Assembly: GCF_003820355.1 (NCBI RefSeq)
Contig: NZ_RPOK01000003.1
Coordinates: 537,686 to 601,685 of the forward strand
Direction of reading: 5' to 3'
Length of the DNA stretch: 64,000 bases
Source of the DNA: Paralteromonas sediminis
Lineage (GTDB): Bacteria > Pseudomonadota > Gammaproteobacteria > Enterobacterales > Alteromonadaceae
Under the pieces are notes generated by a model, which was not told the DNA's origin, did no database searches, and saw nothing but the letters and a program-made list of their open reading frames with translations. Of the stretch, positions 26,151 through 35,755 are shown in pieces. The position numbers and the translations under genes were made by a program. Position 1 is the first letter of the stretch, and each line of letters starts with the position of its first letter.

Positions 26151-27059
26151 TCACTCAGCTTCACGTCTCTTATCAATTTGCTGCAACAAGAACATTAAGC
26201 CCCCGCCAATTGCAAAAAATAGCGCGGACATCGGGTACTGGGGGTCGTTCCCATTGGCAGCAAATGCTGCCCAGGATACCGGACTGTCTGCTAACTTCCA
26301 GGGCCAAATTCTATACAGAGCACCGATAACCACGCCCATTAAAAAGGCTATCAAAACATCGTGAAACCGAGATAGGCACAAGGCAATCAACTTAGAAGTG
26401 GTTAGCATACCCACAAGGCAACCTGATGCAAAAACACTCAATACGGTAATATCGAGGGCTTTCAGGGCGCTAACTACCGGTTCATACATACCTAATAACA
26501 CAAGAATAAACGCGCCTGAGATGCCAGGGAGTAGCAAGGCACTTATCGCAATGGTGCCAGCCAGAAAAACTTGCAATAAATTCGGGTCATGAATGTTCCC
26601 GCTAATCAGGTTTATTGCCAGGGCAAAGGCGATACCCAGGGGCACCATCAGCAACGTTTTAACGTGCCACGTTATTGCCTTGATAAAAAAGGGCAAAGAA
26701 AAAACAATGAGCCCGTTGAATAAGCTCCACAGCAATACAGGTTGATGCTCCAGCATCCAGCTCACGCCTTTAGCCAGAGTAACAATACTGATCAGAATTC
26801 CTAAGAAGATCGGCAGCAAAAACTGACCGTCAAAGTGGCGCCAAAGGCCCTTAATGTCAAAACGCTTGAGTAAACTAAATGCCTTCATATCTGCACGGCT
26901 CAATGCCTGAATAAAGCGCTCGTAGATGCCAAAGATAAATGCAATAGTGCCACCTGACACACCAGGTACTATGTCTGCAGCGCCCATTACGGCCCCTTTT
27001 AGCATGAGAATCAGCGACCCTCTCACACCTAGTGGCGCGTCCTTAATAACATCAGACAT
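26151..27059 (-). CDS. DUF368 (PopT-type) polyprenyl-phosphate transporter
   Basis: A 302-residue polytopic membrane protein with the N-terminal signature L-K-G-A-V-M-G-A-A-D-I-V-P-G-V-S-G-G-T and about eight membrane segments; a second P-G-I-S-G-A-F repeat near residue 180 shows the inverted-repeat fold of the family. DUF368 proteins have been shown to flip undecaprenyl phosphate back across the inner membrane for cell-wall synthesis. A DedA-superfamily protein, the other class with this role, is encoded at 34317. Confidence 0.88.
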   Translation of the reverse strand: MSDVIKDAPLGVRGSLILMLKGAVMGAADIVPGVSGGTIAFIFGIYERFIQALSRADMKAFSLLKRFDIKGLWRHFDGQFLLPIFLGILISIVTLAKGVSWMLEHQPVLLWSLFNGLIVFSLPFFIKAITWHVKTLLMVPLGIAFALAINLISGNIHDPNLLQVFLAGTIAISALLLPGISGAFILVLLGMYEPVVSALKALDITVLSVFASGCLVGMLTTSKLIALCLSRFHDVLIAFLMGVVIGALYRIWPWKLADSPVSWAAFAANGNDPQYPMSALFFAIGGGLMFLLQQIDKRREAE

Positions 27060-27144
27060 CTGTAGCTCATCCCTTTTAGGCTTAAGTTTGGTTTGGACGC
27101 CTATTTTGTCTTAAAAGCGATGTCGCGGGTACTGTTAAATCTCA

Positions 27145-27588
27145 TTAATCGAACAATGACTTGCTGCCATCCAGCAGTTTTATAGTGAGCTTAACAAAAT
27201 CTGATGATGTCAGAATGCCCACCACATGTGCCTCTTCGTCAACAACTGGCATGCAACCGTGTTTGTTTTTCAAAAAGAAACTCGCCACTTCTGCTACTGA
27301 CTGGTCGACAGAGACGGTATCGAATTCCTTCAGTGCAATATCCATTATGTTAACTTTTGCCTCTTCACTTTGCAGTGAATCATTGCCGAACTTGGTTAAC
27401 AGGGCGATCACCCGGCTGATGAGTAATTTTTGCGTCACTATGCCGACCAGCTGATTGGTCTGGGGCTCAATAATGGGTAAATGGCGAATCCCTTTGTCTC
27501 TGGTGACATTGTGAGCGTCTAGCAAGGTAGCATCAGGGGATAAGCTAAAGACGGGGGCAGTCATGACATCGGCAATGGTGAGTGGCAT
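27145..27588 (-). CDS. Tandem CBS-domain protein
   Basis: A 147-residue protein made of two CBS domains (V-M-T-A-P-V-F-S-L at the N-terminus; D-T-V-S-V-D-Q-S-V-A-E-V from about residue 86; G-C-M-P-V-V-D-E). CBS pairs bind adenine nucleotides and act as energy sensors. It starts two bases after the dehydrogenase stop and is the third gene of the proB operon. Confidence 0.88.
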   Translation of the reverse strand: MPLTIADVMTAPVFSLSPDATLLDAHNVTRDKGIRHLPIIEPQTNQLVGIVTQKLLISRVIALLTKFGNDSLQSEEAKVNIMDIALKEFDTVSVDQSVAEVASFFLKNKHGCMPVVDEEAHVVGILTSSDFVKLTIKLLDGSKSLFD

Positions 27589-27590
27589 TT

Positions 27591-28523
27591 TCAGCTCCTG
27601 AATAGTGCAGTCTTAATGTTTTCGAGGGTTTGGTTAAACAACCGTTGCCTCGCTTCAATACTTCCCCATGCGCAGTGTGGCGTTATCAGCAGATTGTGCC
27701 TTTGATTCTGCAACAACACATTATCACGCTGCGGAGGCTCTTCGCATAATACATCCAAACCAGCACCGCCAATTTGATCTCGGTCTAATGCCCACAACAA
27801 TGCGGCCTCATCAATTAATCCGCCGCGGGCGGTGTTAATTAGAATTGCAGACGATTTCATTTTCTGAAATCTGGTTTTGTTCATCATCGCTTGCGTCTGT
27901 TCGCTAAGCAGGCAATGCAAGCTCACAACATCAGCCTCTGGCAACACCTCGTCAAAATCTGGGCGATTCAGGCTTTTTTCGCCGGGACGCGCTGCAACGA
28001 TCACTTTCATACCCAAGGCGTTCGCTAAACTGGCAAACCGTTTCCCCAACTCACCGTACCCCACAATAACCAGCGTTTTACCGCACAGTTCAATAGGATG
28101 ATGCTGCAGCACACAAAACTGGTCACTGTTATGCCAGGTACCCTGATAGGCAGCCTTGTGATTCAGTGTGATGCGATTTGCCAAGGTTAACAACAGTGCC
28201 AGCGCGTGTTGACACACGGTTTCTGTTCCATAGCCCACCGCATTGTGAACCTGGATGTTGTGCTGAGCGCAGAAGTGGGTGTCAATGTTGTTCGTGCCCG
28301 TTGCCATGACACCGATATATTTTAATTGTTGAGCTGTCTGCAGCTGTGCTGCGTTTAACACCACTTTATTCACCAAAATAAGGTCTGCTTCGGTTATCCT
28401 TTCAGTGATTTGCTCTGGCGACGTGCTATCAAACACTGTCCAGTTAATGGGAAGTTCATACAGCCCTGCGACCTCCAATTGATGTGGTAACACGCTGGCA
28501 AAATCCAGAATAACGCCATTCAT
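27591..28523 (-). CDS. D-2-hydroxyacid dehydrogenase, glycerate/hydroxypyruvate type
   Basis: A 310-residue NAD-dependent dehydrogenase. The nucleotide motif is V-G-Y-G-E-L-G-K-R near residue 150; the catalytic set is Arg in N-T-A-R-G-G-L-I-D, Glu in C-E-E-P-P and His in T-P-H-C-A-W-G-S. The T-P-H-x-A-W ending is typical of glycerate dehydrogenase/hydroxypyruvate reductase. It overlaps the proB stop by 4 bases (ATGA), so the two are translationally coupled; the metabolic link to proline synthesis is not obvious. Confidence 0.85.
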   Translation of the reverse strand: MNGVILDFASVLPHQLEVAGLYELPINWTVFDSTSPEQITERITEADLILVNKVVLNAAQLQTAQQLKYIGVMATGTNNIDTHFCAQHNIQVHNAVGYGTETVCQHALALLLTLANRITLNHKAAYQGTWHNSDQFCVLQHHPIELCGKTLVIVGYGELGKRFASLANALGMKVIVAARPGEKSLNRPDFDEVLPEADVVSLHCLLSEQTQAMMNKTRFQKMKSSAILINTARGGLIDEAALLWALDRDQIGGAGLDVLCEEPPQRDNVLLQNQRHNLLITPHCAWGSIEARQRLFNQTLENIKTALFRS

Positions 28524-29620
28524 TTAAGGATCACCATATCATCCCTGTGCACCACTTCAGGCCCAAAAGCATAACCTAAGACTGATGCCGCCTGCTCACC
28601 TTGCAGGCCCTTTATGCGTTGCAAATCGTCATTATTTAGCAGTGCTAGTCCCTTACCAATAACATTGTTGTCATGGGTGATATCAACCGCATCGCCAACA
28701 TTAAAGTGACCACTTACTTTCAGTATTCCGCTTGGTAAAAGTGAAGCTCCCTTTGAAGAAAGGGCGTGATATGCGCCGCTGTCGATGGAGATTGCACCGC
28801 ATGAAGTAAGCGTATGCGTTAACCAAAGCTGTCTGGCTTTGTTGGCCGATTGGTCTGGGATAAATAGTGTGCCGGGGGATTGTCCTTGTCTTAGCGCATC
28901 AAAAATGTCTGCTTTTTTACCATTAACGATAAGAGTTTGGATACCGCTTTGCATGCATTTTTGAGCTGCTTGCAACTTCGTAAACATACCACCAGTACCC
29001 ACGGCTGAACCTGCTCCTCCCGCTATCGCAAACAGCGCTTCATCGATTTTATTCACTTTGGGAATTAACTGCGCGGATGGGTCTTTTCTTGGATCAGCCG
29101 TATATAAACCATCAATATCAGAACAAATGATTAATGTATCAGCTTGCGCTACAAGTGCGGTATACGCGGCAAGATTGTCATTGTCGCCCACCTGCAATTC
29201 ATTGACCGCCACAGTGTCGTTCTCATTCACAATAGGAATGGCATTGTGCTTTAGTAATTCCCCTAAGGTATTTTTGATGTTCACGTAACGAGTTCTGTCT
29301 CGCAGGTCGTCATACGTAAGCATGATTTGCGCACAGGGTCGGTCGAAAAAGCGCTGCCAGTTAGCCATCATTTGTGTCTGACCTATGGCGGCCATGGCTT
29401 GCTTTTCAGCGATAGTTGCCCTGTGGTGAACGGGTATCTGATCTCGGCCTGCAGCCACAGAGCCAGATGAAACAATAATGACCTCTTTGCCTAGGGCATG
29501 GCTGGCTGAGATAAACTGTGCAATGGGTAACAGATAAGTCGCACTGCACTGACTGCCAGAGGGTGCAATAAGGGCACTCCCCACTTTGATCACAGCGCGT
29601 TTCCATTCAAAAGCTGACAT
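28520..29620 (-). CDS. proB: Glutamate 5-kinase with PUA domain
   Basis: First step of proline synthesis, and the feedback-controlled one. The 366-residue protein has the amino-acid kinase fold (V-I-K-V-G-S-A-L at the N-terminus, N-E-N-D-T-V-A, G-T-G-G-M-F-T-K) and a C-terminal PUA domain from about residue 275. proA, normally the next gene, is not here; instead a 2-hydroxyacid dehydrogenase and a CBS protein follow. Divergent from the ABC1 kinase gene. Confidence 0.95.
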   Translation of the reverse strand: MSAFEWKRAVIKVGSALIAPSGSQCSATYLLPIAQFISASHALGKEVIIVSSGSVAAGRDQIPVHHRATIAEKQAMAAIGQTQMMANWQRFFDRPCAQIMLTYDDLRDRTRYVNIKNTLGELLKHNAIPIVNENDTVAVNELQVGDNDNLAAYTALVAQADTLIICSDIDGLYTADPRKDPSAQLIPKVNKIDEALFAIAGGAGSAVGTGGMFTKLQAAQKCMQSGIQTLIVNGKKADIFDALRQGQSPGTLFIPDQSANKARQLWLTHTLTSCGAISIDSGAYHALSSKGASLLPSGILKVSGHFNVGDAVDITHDNNVIGKGLALLNNDDLQRIKGLQGEQAASVLGYAFGPEVVHRDDMVILK

Positions 29621-29727
29621 TGATTACACTTTACTGAGTCGTTGTGAAGCCAAGCATAAGAAACCCACGTACTAAATTGAAGTGCTTTGTAGTTATAATC
29701 AAACTTTATTTTTAAGAGAGCAGGCCG

Positions 29728-31053
29728 TTGCCAGATAAACAGCGTAAAAGTAGAGCCGTCCCGACATCAAGAATAAGCCGATTTTCAAGGCTGGGGAGTT
29801 TAGCGGCCACAGTAACAGGTAGCGTGCTGTCAGGAGGGGCAAAGACACTGCTACGTGGAGAACGCCCTAAGTTGACCGACCTGGTGCTGACGCCTGCCAA
29901 TATTGAGCGCATTGCTGATCAACTGGCCTCTATGCGCGGCGCGGCAATGAAAATAGGTCAACTCATTTCGATTGACGATGGTGAGTTTCTACCTCCAGAA
30001 CTGGCAACTATTCTGGCTAGGCTACGTGACGATGCAGACCCCATGCCCAAAGGCCAGTTGCAACAGGTTTTAGACAGTGCTTGGGGCGAAGGCTGGCATG
30101 ACAAACTCTTGTATTTTTCCTATGCACCTATCGCTGCTGCTTCGATAGGACAAGTGCACAAGGCAATCCTGATGGATGGCACCATGTTGGCGATTAAGGT
30201 GCAATATCCCGGTATTAAAAAAAGCATCAACAGCGACGTCGATAATGTGGCGGGGCTGATCAAGCTCATCGGCATTATCCCGGAATCTGCCAATATTCAA
30301 CCGCTACTCAATGAAGCAAAGGTGCAGCTTCATGCCGAAGCAAATTATCAGACAGAAGCAAACATGCTTAAGCGCTATGCTGCCTGTATCGACGGATTGG
30401 TGGATTATCAGTGCCCCACCATTGTTGAAGAATGGACTACAGAAACGGTTTTGGCGATGACATTTCAAAAAGGTGAGCCGATTACTGCTCTTGAACAGTC
30501 ATCACAAGCGCTTAAAAATAAGATGATGACATCGCTCTTTGCACTGTTTTTTAAAGAAATATTCGAGTTCAATCTCATACAAACAGATCCTAATCTGGCC
30601 AATTATCTTGTCGATATCGAGGACGGCTACTGGGTGCTACTCGACTTTGGCGCGACCAGAGATTTTCCTGCCTCGCTTTCTCATGCTTATTTAGCGCTTA
30701 TTCATGCAGCTCACAGACAAAACGATGACGCATTGTTGCAAGCCGCAATGCAAATTGGGCTTGTAGACAGTACGGCCACCGAAGCGCAATTGTCGATCAT
30801 TTTGTCAATGCTGAAAATTGCCTGTGAGCCCCTGCATAGTAAAGGCGGCCACAACTTTGCCAACAATGATGCCGCGCAGCGATTGCAAGAATTAGGTTGG
30901 ACGCTGAGTATGGAAGAAGCCTTCTGGCAGGCTCCGCCCGCAGACGCCGCCTTTATGCATCGAAAGCTGGGCGGACTGTACTTATTGGCGAAGCGATTGG
31001 GTGCCACGGTAGACCTGCACGCATTGCTGACGCCTTACCTTGCAGATACCTAA
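29728..31053 (+). CDS. ABC1/UbiB-like atypical kinase
   Basis: A 441-residue member of the ABC1/ADCK/UbiB family. The K-x-G-Q motif (A-M-K-I-G-Q-L-I) near residue 76, the Ala-rich loop A-A-A-S-I-G-Q-V-H, the Lys in A-I-K-V-Q-Y-P, N in D-P-N-L-A-N-Y and the D-F-G metal motif are all present, so ATPase activity is likely. No C-terminal membrane segment as in UbiB is seen. The start is TTG at 29728; no good ATG lies near it. A role in quinone or lipid metabolism is inferred from the family. Confidence 0.87.
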   Translation: MPDKQRKSRAVPTSRISRFSRLGSLAATVTGSVLSGGAKTLLRGERPKLTDLVLTPANIERIADQLASMRGAAMKIGQLISIDDGEFLPPELATILARLRDDADPMPKGQLQQVLDSAWGEGWHDKLLYFSYAPIAAASIGQVHKAILMDGTMLAIKVQYPGIKKSINSDVDNVAGLIKLIGIIPESANIQPLLNEAKVQLHAEANYQTEANMLKRYAACIDGLVDYQCPTIVEEWTTETVLAMTFQKGEPITALEQSSQALKNKMMTSLFALFFKEIFEFNLIQTDPNLANYLVDIEDGYWVLLDFGATRDFPASLSHAYLALIHAAHRQNDDALLQAAMQIGLVDSTATEAQLSIILSMLKIACEPLHSKGGHNFANNDAAQRLQELGWTLSMEEAFWQAPPADAAFMHRKLGGLYLLAKRLGATVDLHALLTPYLADT

Positions 31054-31388
31054 TAGGGTAGGTCCATAGAGAATGGCAACGCCATTTTTTCACTGGCTTT
31101 GGGTGGGTTGCCGATCATCTCGTCGTAGGGCGTGTCGTGAACCATCACCGCTTTTTTGACAGAAAAGGCCGCAAACGCTTCGCGAATATGACCACTGCTG
31201 TGAAATCGCTTGGGTTTATCAGAGTCGTCATAAACCATGCCGGCGTGTTGCCCTACCGCAATATTCACCAAATAAACATTCATTTCAAATGAATGTACTT
31301 CGAGCAAATCGATACAGGGCGGATTTTTTAGGAGTTCAGAATAAACAAATTTCATCTCTTCGCAGTACTGTATTAAGCCTATGTTCAT
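31050..31388 (-). CDS. Conserved hypothetical protein, probably DUF6482
   Basis: A 112-residue soluble protein; the core E-V-H-S-F-E-M-N-V-Y-L-V and the H-S-S-G-H-I-R-E-A-F segment resemble DUF6482, a small family of unknown function. A start twelve codons later (ATG 31355, M-K-F-V-Y-S-E-L-L) may be the true one; neither start has a clear ribosome site. Its stop overlaps the stop of the convergent ABC1 gene by 4 bases. Confidence 0.65.
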   Translation of the reverse strand: MNIGLIQYCEEMKFVYSELLKNPPCIDLLEVHSFEMNVYLVNIAVGQHAGMVYDDSDKPKRFHSSGHIREAFAAFSVKKAVMVHDTPYDEMIGNPPKASEKMALPFSMDLPY

Positions 31389-31516
31389 TTACGCGCGGTA
31401 GGCTTTTGAAGTTCAAAAGTGTGCATGGATTGGAACTAATTTAATTAATTGAATTTCTAACAAAAAACACAATCTCTGATAGTATTAGTAGCAGGCGAAA
31501 GAAAAAGGTGGATCAA

Positions 31517-32386
31517 ATGGAAGCAGACGAGAACACGTCATCATTAAAACCTCACATTATTATTGCCGTCGTCATAGCGGTTGTAATTCTCGCGGTTTTC
31601 TTTTGGCCGTCAGCCGATGAAGACGTTGAACCTGAAGCCCCTCAACCTGTTGCAATCGCTGAGCCTGAACCTGTGGTTCCTGAAACGCCTGAGCCCGAAC
31701 CTGAAGTGTTTGAAGCAACGCCACCGCCATCCTCTGTTGAACTTGATGCAGACGCAGAGATAGCGCCGCCTCCTGTACAGGAAGATGTTTCTGAGCCTGA
31801 ACCATTAGATATTAGCGATGCGGCTATTGAAACGGCGTTAGTCACCATTGCTAACAGTGACATTATTACCAACTTCTTGGTGAATGAAGCGCTGTTGGAG
31901 CGGTTTGTGGTGTCGGTAACCAACCTTGCCAATGAAGAAATGGCGCCGAATCATCGATTGTTGGAGCCACCTGCGCAGAAGTTTCGCACCTATCAACAAG
32001 CACAGCGAGAATGGATCGACCCAGCCAGCTATAAACGATACACCCCTTACGTGGATGCGATGGAGCAACTTGATAATACGCGATTGCTCACCTTGTTTGC
32101 GCGTTATGAAGAGGAAATACAAACGCAGTATGCACAAATCGGCGATCCTGATGAGCCTTTTGAACGGGTACTTATCAATGCAATTGATACCCTGCTGGAC
32201 ACACCTGAGGTAAAAGTGCCTGTTGAAGTCTACACTGATTCAGTAATGTTTAAGTACAAAGACGATCGGCTTGAAAACTTATCCAGCCCACAAAAGCAGC
32301 TACTTCGAACAGGTCCGGATAACATGCGTAGAATAAAAGCAAAGCTACGTGAGATAAAAGCGCTTCTAGAAGAACGTGGATCTTAG
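31517..32386 (+). CDS. DUF3014-family membrane protein
   Basis: A 289-residue protein: short cytoplasmic N-terminus, one membrane segment at about residues 12-31, a Pro/Glu-rich spacer (about 35-95) and a periplasmic helical domain of the DUF3014 type (V-E-A... N-H-R-L-L-E-P-P near 140). I chose the ATG at 31517 because AAGGTGG lies six bases upstream; a GTG three codons earlier is within that ribosome site. Function unknown. Its end overlaps the start of the DUF1285 gene by 11 bases. Confidence 0.82.
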   Translation: MEADENTSSLKPHIIIAVVIAVVILAVFFWPSADEDVEPEAPQPVAIAEPEPVVPETPEPEPEVFEATPPPSSVELDADAEIAPPPVQEDVSEPEPLDISDAAIETALVTIANSDIITNFLVNEALLERFVVSVTNLANEEMAPNHRLLEPPAQKFRTYQQAQREWIDPASYKRYTPYVDAMEQLDNTRLLTLFARYEEEIQTQYAQIGDPDEPFERVLINAIDTLLDTPEVKVPVEVYTDSVMFKYKDDRLENLSSPQKQLLRTGPDNMRRIKAKLREIKALLEERGS

Positions 32387-32939
32387 TCAGTTATCTGCTT
32401 CATTACGTGATTCCCTCGATTCCCTGAAAGACTCGTCAACAGGCGCGCCTGTTGAGTCGTGGGACCCGCCCTTTTGCGGTGACATTCCATTAAAAATCGC
32501 TTTCGATGGTACCTGGCTTTATCAGGGTACACCTTTCACCCGTCCTAAGCTTGTCGCGTTATTTGCATCTGTGCTGAAAAAAGAAGGCAACGACTATTTT
32601 CTAGTTACCCCCGCCGAAAAGGTAAAAATAAACGTAGATGACGTGCCTTTTGTCATTATTGACTGGGAGAGGAGGGGGACAACAATTTGGGTAAAGACAC
32701 AAACCGGCAGCACTTTCCCATTGAATAGTGACCACGCGGTAAGTTGCCGACCACTCCCCAATCAGCCTGACGCTGACATCCCCTATGTTAAGGTCCGGCA
32801 TAATCTCTATGCCCGTTTCCACCAGAATGTGTATTACCAAATGCTCGACGAAGCGGACATGATTGAGCAAGACGGGCAAACCCTGTTGTTACTGAAAAGT
32901 GACGGCCTTTCTATAATTTTGGGCCAAATGAAATGCTAA
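32376..32939 (+). CDS. DUF1285-family protein
   Basis: A 187-residue cytoplasmic protein with the family pattern P-P-F-C-G-D-I-P-L-K-I-A-F-D-G-T-W-L-Y-Q-G-T-P-F-T-R (read in two parts, residues about 31-57). The start is a GTG inside the DUF3014 gene. Structures of this family exist but no function is established. The conserved DUF3014-DUF1285 overlap argues for a joint role. Confidence 0.82.
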   Translation: MDLSQLSASLRDSLDSLKDSSTGAPVESWDPPFCGDIPLKIAFDGTWLYQGTPFTRPKLVALFASVLKKEGNDYFLVTPAEKVKINVDDVPFVIIDWERRGTTIWVKTQTGSTFPLNSDHAVSCRPLPNQPDADIPYVKVRHNLYARFHQNVYYQMLDEADMIEQDGQTLLLLKSDGLSIILGQMKC

Positions 32940-32989
32940 TGCGCTTTACTACTGGGACGGACCTGTCCTAAAGTGGAGTAAAAATAACG

Positions 32990-34297
32990 ATGATAAGCCC
33001 AACTACTATGCTGAAATTAAAACACTCACTCCTCTGTATTGCTTTGCTTTTACCCACCGCCCATGCTGAAACTATCATTCATGCAGGTAAGTTATTTACC
33101 GCCGAAGATGAGACCTTGCACGAAAAAATGAGTATTGTGCTAGATGGCAACACCATTGTAGATATTAAGAAAGGATTCATAGACGCAGGCGATGATGACA
33201 CAGTAATTGATTTGTCAGAGCACACAGTGTTACCCGGACTCATGGACATGCACGTACATCTTTCATTTCAGCATGAAGGCCCTGCTACCTACATAAAGCG
33301 TTTTACCCAGAGCAATGCAGACAATGCGTTATCGGCGGCCTATTATGCAAGAAAGACGCTCAAGGCTGGTTTTACTACCGTAAGAAATCTAGGTGACTCA
33401 CAGAATGAAACCATTGCGCTTCGCAACGCCATCAGCGCAGGTATTGCTGATGGTCCGCGCATTTACACTACGGGTAAATCTATCGCCACAACCGGTGGTC
33501 ACGCCGATCCAACAAACGGAATGCGGGCAGACCTTCAGGGAGACCCGGGCCCTAAAGAGGGTGTAGTAGATGGCGTGGTTGAAGCGAGGAAAGCAGTAAG
33601 ACAACGGTATAAGGACGGCGCAGACCTTATTAAGATTACCGCAACTGGCGGTGTATTGAGTGTTGCTAAAAGCGGTCAAAATCCGCAGTTTATGACAGAT
33701 GAACTGGACGCGATTGTCTCCACGGCAAAAGACTATGATATGACAGTAGCTGTGCATGCGCATGGTGAAGAAGGGATGCGCAGAGCAATACTGGCAGGCG
33801 TGGATTCAATAGAGCATGGCACTTACATGAGTGCATCAGTCATGGAGCTAATGAAAGAACGCGGTACGTATTACGTACCTACTATTCTTGCAGGAGACTT
33901 CGTCGCCAAAAAAGCAGAAATCCAGGGGTTTTTCCCAGATATCGTTAGACCCAAAGCAGCTGCAATTGGCCCCCTTATTCAGGATACCTTTGCCAGAGCA
34001 TATGCAGCAGGCGTTCGCATTGCCTTTGGAACTGACAGTGGTGTGTCGCCGCACGGTGAAAATGCACAGGAATTTGCGCTTATGGTCGAGGCGGGGATGC
34101 CCGAGGCTGAGGCCCTCATTAGCGCAACTCGCACCACTGCAGAGCTGCTAAAAATTAGCGATACTTTAGGGACTATCAGTAAAGGCAAGCTGGCAGACAT
34201 TATTGCCGTAGAAGGCGACCCGCTAAAAGACATCACAGTTATGGAGTCTGTCGCATTTGTTATGAAAGATGGCAGGGTTTTCCATTCACCTGACTAG
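32990..34297 (+). CDS. Exported metal-dependent amidohydrolase
   Basis: A 435-residue amidohydrolase-superfamily enzyme close to imidazolonepropionase-like Xaa-Pro dipeptidases. A signal peptide ends near T-A-H-A (residue 26). Metal ligands: H-V-H near residue 83, a likely carboxylated Lys in L-I-K-I-T-A-T-G-G, His in V-H-A-H-G and E-H-G-T, and Asp in G-T-D-S-G. It is probably a periplasmic dipeptidase, to judge from family members; substrate not determined. GGAG lies about eleven bases before the ATG. Confidence 0.85.
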   Translation: MISPTTMLKLKHSLLCIALLLPTAHAETIIHAGKLFTAEDETLHEKMSIVLDGNTIVDIKKGFIDAGDDDTVIDLSEHTVLPGLMDMHVHLSFQHEGPATYIKRFTQSNADNALSAAYYARKTLKAGFTTVRNLGDSQNETIALRNAISAGIADGPRIYTTGKSIATTGGHADPTNGMRADLQGDPGPKEGVVDGVVEARKAVRQRYKDGADLIKITATGGVLSVAKSGQNPQFMTDELDAIVSTAKDYDMTVAVHAHGEEGMRRAILAGVDSIEHGTYMSASVMELMKERGTYYVPTILAGDFVAKKAEIQGFFPDIVRPKAAAIGPLIQDTFARAYAAGVRIAFGTDSGVSPHGENAQEFALMVEAGMPEAEALISATRTTAELLKISDTLGTISKGKLADIIAVEGDPLKDITVMESVAFVMKDGRVFHSPD

Positions 34298-34316
34298 CCT
34301 TGCCCTCTAGACATAC

Positions 34317-34889
34317 ATGGTAGAGAAGCTTAAGAAAAAAACGAAAGCACTCGTGCGGTCAAAACACTTACTTCCCGGTGTACTGACCGCGTCTTTTTTA
34401 GAATCAACCGTTGTTCCTATTCCCATAGAAGCAGCCTTGTTGCCGCTTATGCAGGCAAGAAGAGACAAACTGTGGTTGATTGCAGCGGTTGCCGTGCTTG
34501 GCTGCTTAATAGGTGCGCTGTTCGGTTATGCGCTCGGCTATCTGGCATTTGACCTGTTGCACAACGTTATCGTTGAGCACTATGTCACCGAGCGCGAGCT
34601 CAGTGAATTTATGCAACGCATGCGCGATGAAGGTTTTTGGTTTGTGTTAACAGCAGGCATAGCCCCTATTCCTCTGCAAATCGCCATGCTGGCAGCAGGT
34701 GCAACACAATTTTCACTTACGCTATACCTGATAGCTGTCGCAATTTCACGCGCGCTGCGATACTTCGGCATCGCCTTACTGGTGCAGGTGGCAGGTGACC
34801 GCGCGGAAAAACTAATACGCGAGCACAAGGTTAAAACCATGCTGTTATCGGTCGTTCTGATTGGCTTGGTGTGGTGGTTAACGCGGTAA
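34317..34889 (+). CDS. DedA-superfamily (YqaA-type, VTT domain) membrane protein
   Basis: A 190-residue membrane protein with the VTT-domain features F-L-E-S-T-V-V-P-I-P-I-E (reentrant loop, near residue 28), a G-x-x-x-G-Y-x-x-G helix and the I-A-P-I-P-L-Q second loop. DedA proteins are lipid scramblases/flippases; some recycle undecaprenyl phosphate, others phosphatidylethanolamine. It lies 19 bases after the amidohydrolase stop and may be co-transcribed. Convergent with tusA. Confidence 0.85.
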   Translation: MVEKLKKKTKALVRSKHLLPGVLTASFLESTVVPIPIEAALLPLMQARRDKLWLIAAVAVLGCLIGALFGYALGYLAFDLLHNVIVEHYVTERELSEFMQRMRDEGFWFVLTAGIAPIPLQIAMLAAGATQFSLTLYLIAVAISRALRYFGIALLVQVAGDRAEKLIREHKVKTMLLSVVLIGLVWWLTR

Positions 34890-34890
34890 T

Positions 34891-35121
34891 CTAATGGTCT
34901 TTTTTAATCACATAGCGATAAGGGATGTCTTGATCCTGCTTTTCCACTAATGTGTGATTCATGAAATGACAAAAATTGGGAATATCGCGGGTGGTAGCGG
35001 GATCATCAGCCGTAATTTCAACCGTTTCTCCCACTTCCATTTTACGCAACTTCAACCGAACCATCATAACAGGTTCGGGACAGCGCAAGCCCAATGTATC
35101 TAATTGATGATCAGATGCCAT
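34891..35121 (-). CDS. tusA: Sulfurtransferase TusA
   Basis: A 76-residue sulfur carrier with the C-P-E-P motif (G-L-R-C-P-E-P, Cys near residue 13) that passes sulfur for 2-thiouridine modification of tRNA. The ATG at 35121 overlaps the pyrE stop by 11 bases and gives the standard TusA N-terminus; the longer open frame upstream lies wholly inside pyrE and is unlikely. Confidence 0.93.
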   Translation of the reverse strand: MASDHQLDTLGLRCPEPVMMVRLKLRKMEVGETVEITADDPATTRDIPNFCHFMNHTLVEKQDQDIPYRYVIKKDH

Positions 35122-35752
35122 ACTGTGCGCGATAAGCCTTAACCGCGTCGGCATACTGAGATAAAGCAGCATGGCCTTCTATGTATTGCATTACATCGTG
35201 TAAACTGACAATAGAAACCACCTGTGTGCCAAAGTCACGCTCGACTTCCTGTATAGCAGATAATTCACTCTGCCCACGCTCTTGGCGATCAAGCGCAATG
35301 AGCACGCCGGTTAAAGACGCGCCTTGTTGCTGAATAATTTGCATTGATTCACGTATCGCTGTCCCGGCGGTAATCACATCGTCAACCAACAACACGTTGC
35401 CTTGTAATGGGCTACCAACCAAGCTGCCGCCCTCACCATGGGTTTTCGCCTCTTTGCGGTTGAAACAGTAAGGCACGTCACGATTATGATGATCAGCCAG
35501 TGCTACCGCTGTTGTGGTGGCAATGGGAATACCTTTGTAGGCCGGTCCAAACAGCACGTCAAACGTTAAGCCTGCATCGACGATAGCATTGGCATAAAAG
35601 CGGCCCAATTGCGCTAGGTCGCCACCGGTATTAAACAACCCAGCATTAAAAAAGTAGGGGCTCACCCGACCACTTTTTAAGGTAAATTCGCCAAACTTCA
35701 ATACACCACGCTCAATGGCAAACTCAATAAACGCCTTTTGGTACTCTTTCAT
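35111..35752 (-). CDS. pyrE: Orotate phosphoribosyltransferase
   Basis: Pyrimidine synthesis: converts orotate and PRPP to OMP. The 213-residue protein has the PRPP motif [12 protein letters not shown] near residue 122 and the flexible catalytic loop with [11 protein letters not shown]. It follows rph by 3 bases, the widely conserved rph-pyrE pair. Confidence 0.97.
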   Translation of the reverse strand: MKEYQKAFIEFAIERGVLKFGEFTLKSGRVSPYFFNAGLFNTGGDLAQLGRFYANAIVDAGLTFDVLFGPAYKGIPIATTTAVALADHHNRDVPYCFNRKEAKTHGEGGSLVGSPLQGNVLLVDDVITAGTAIRESMQIIQQQGASLTGVLIALDRQERGQSELSAIQEVERDFGTQVVSIVSLHDVMQYIEGHAALSQYADAVKAYRAQYGI

Positions 35753-35755
35753 AAC

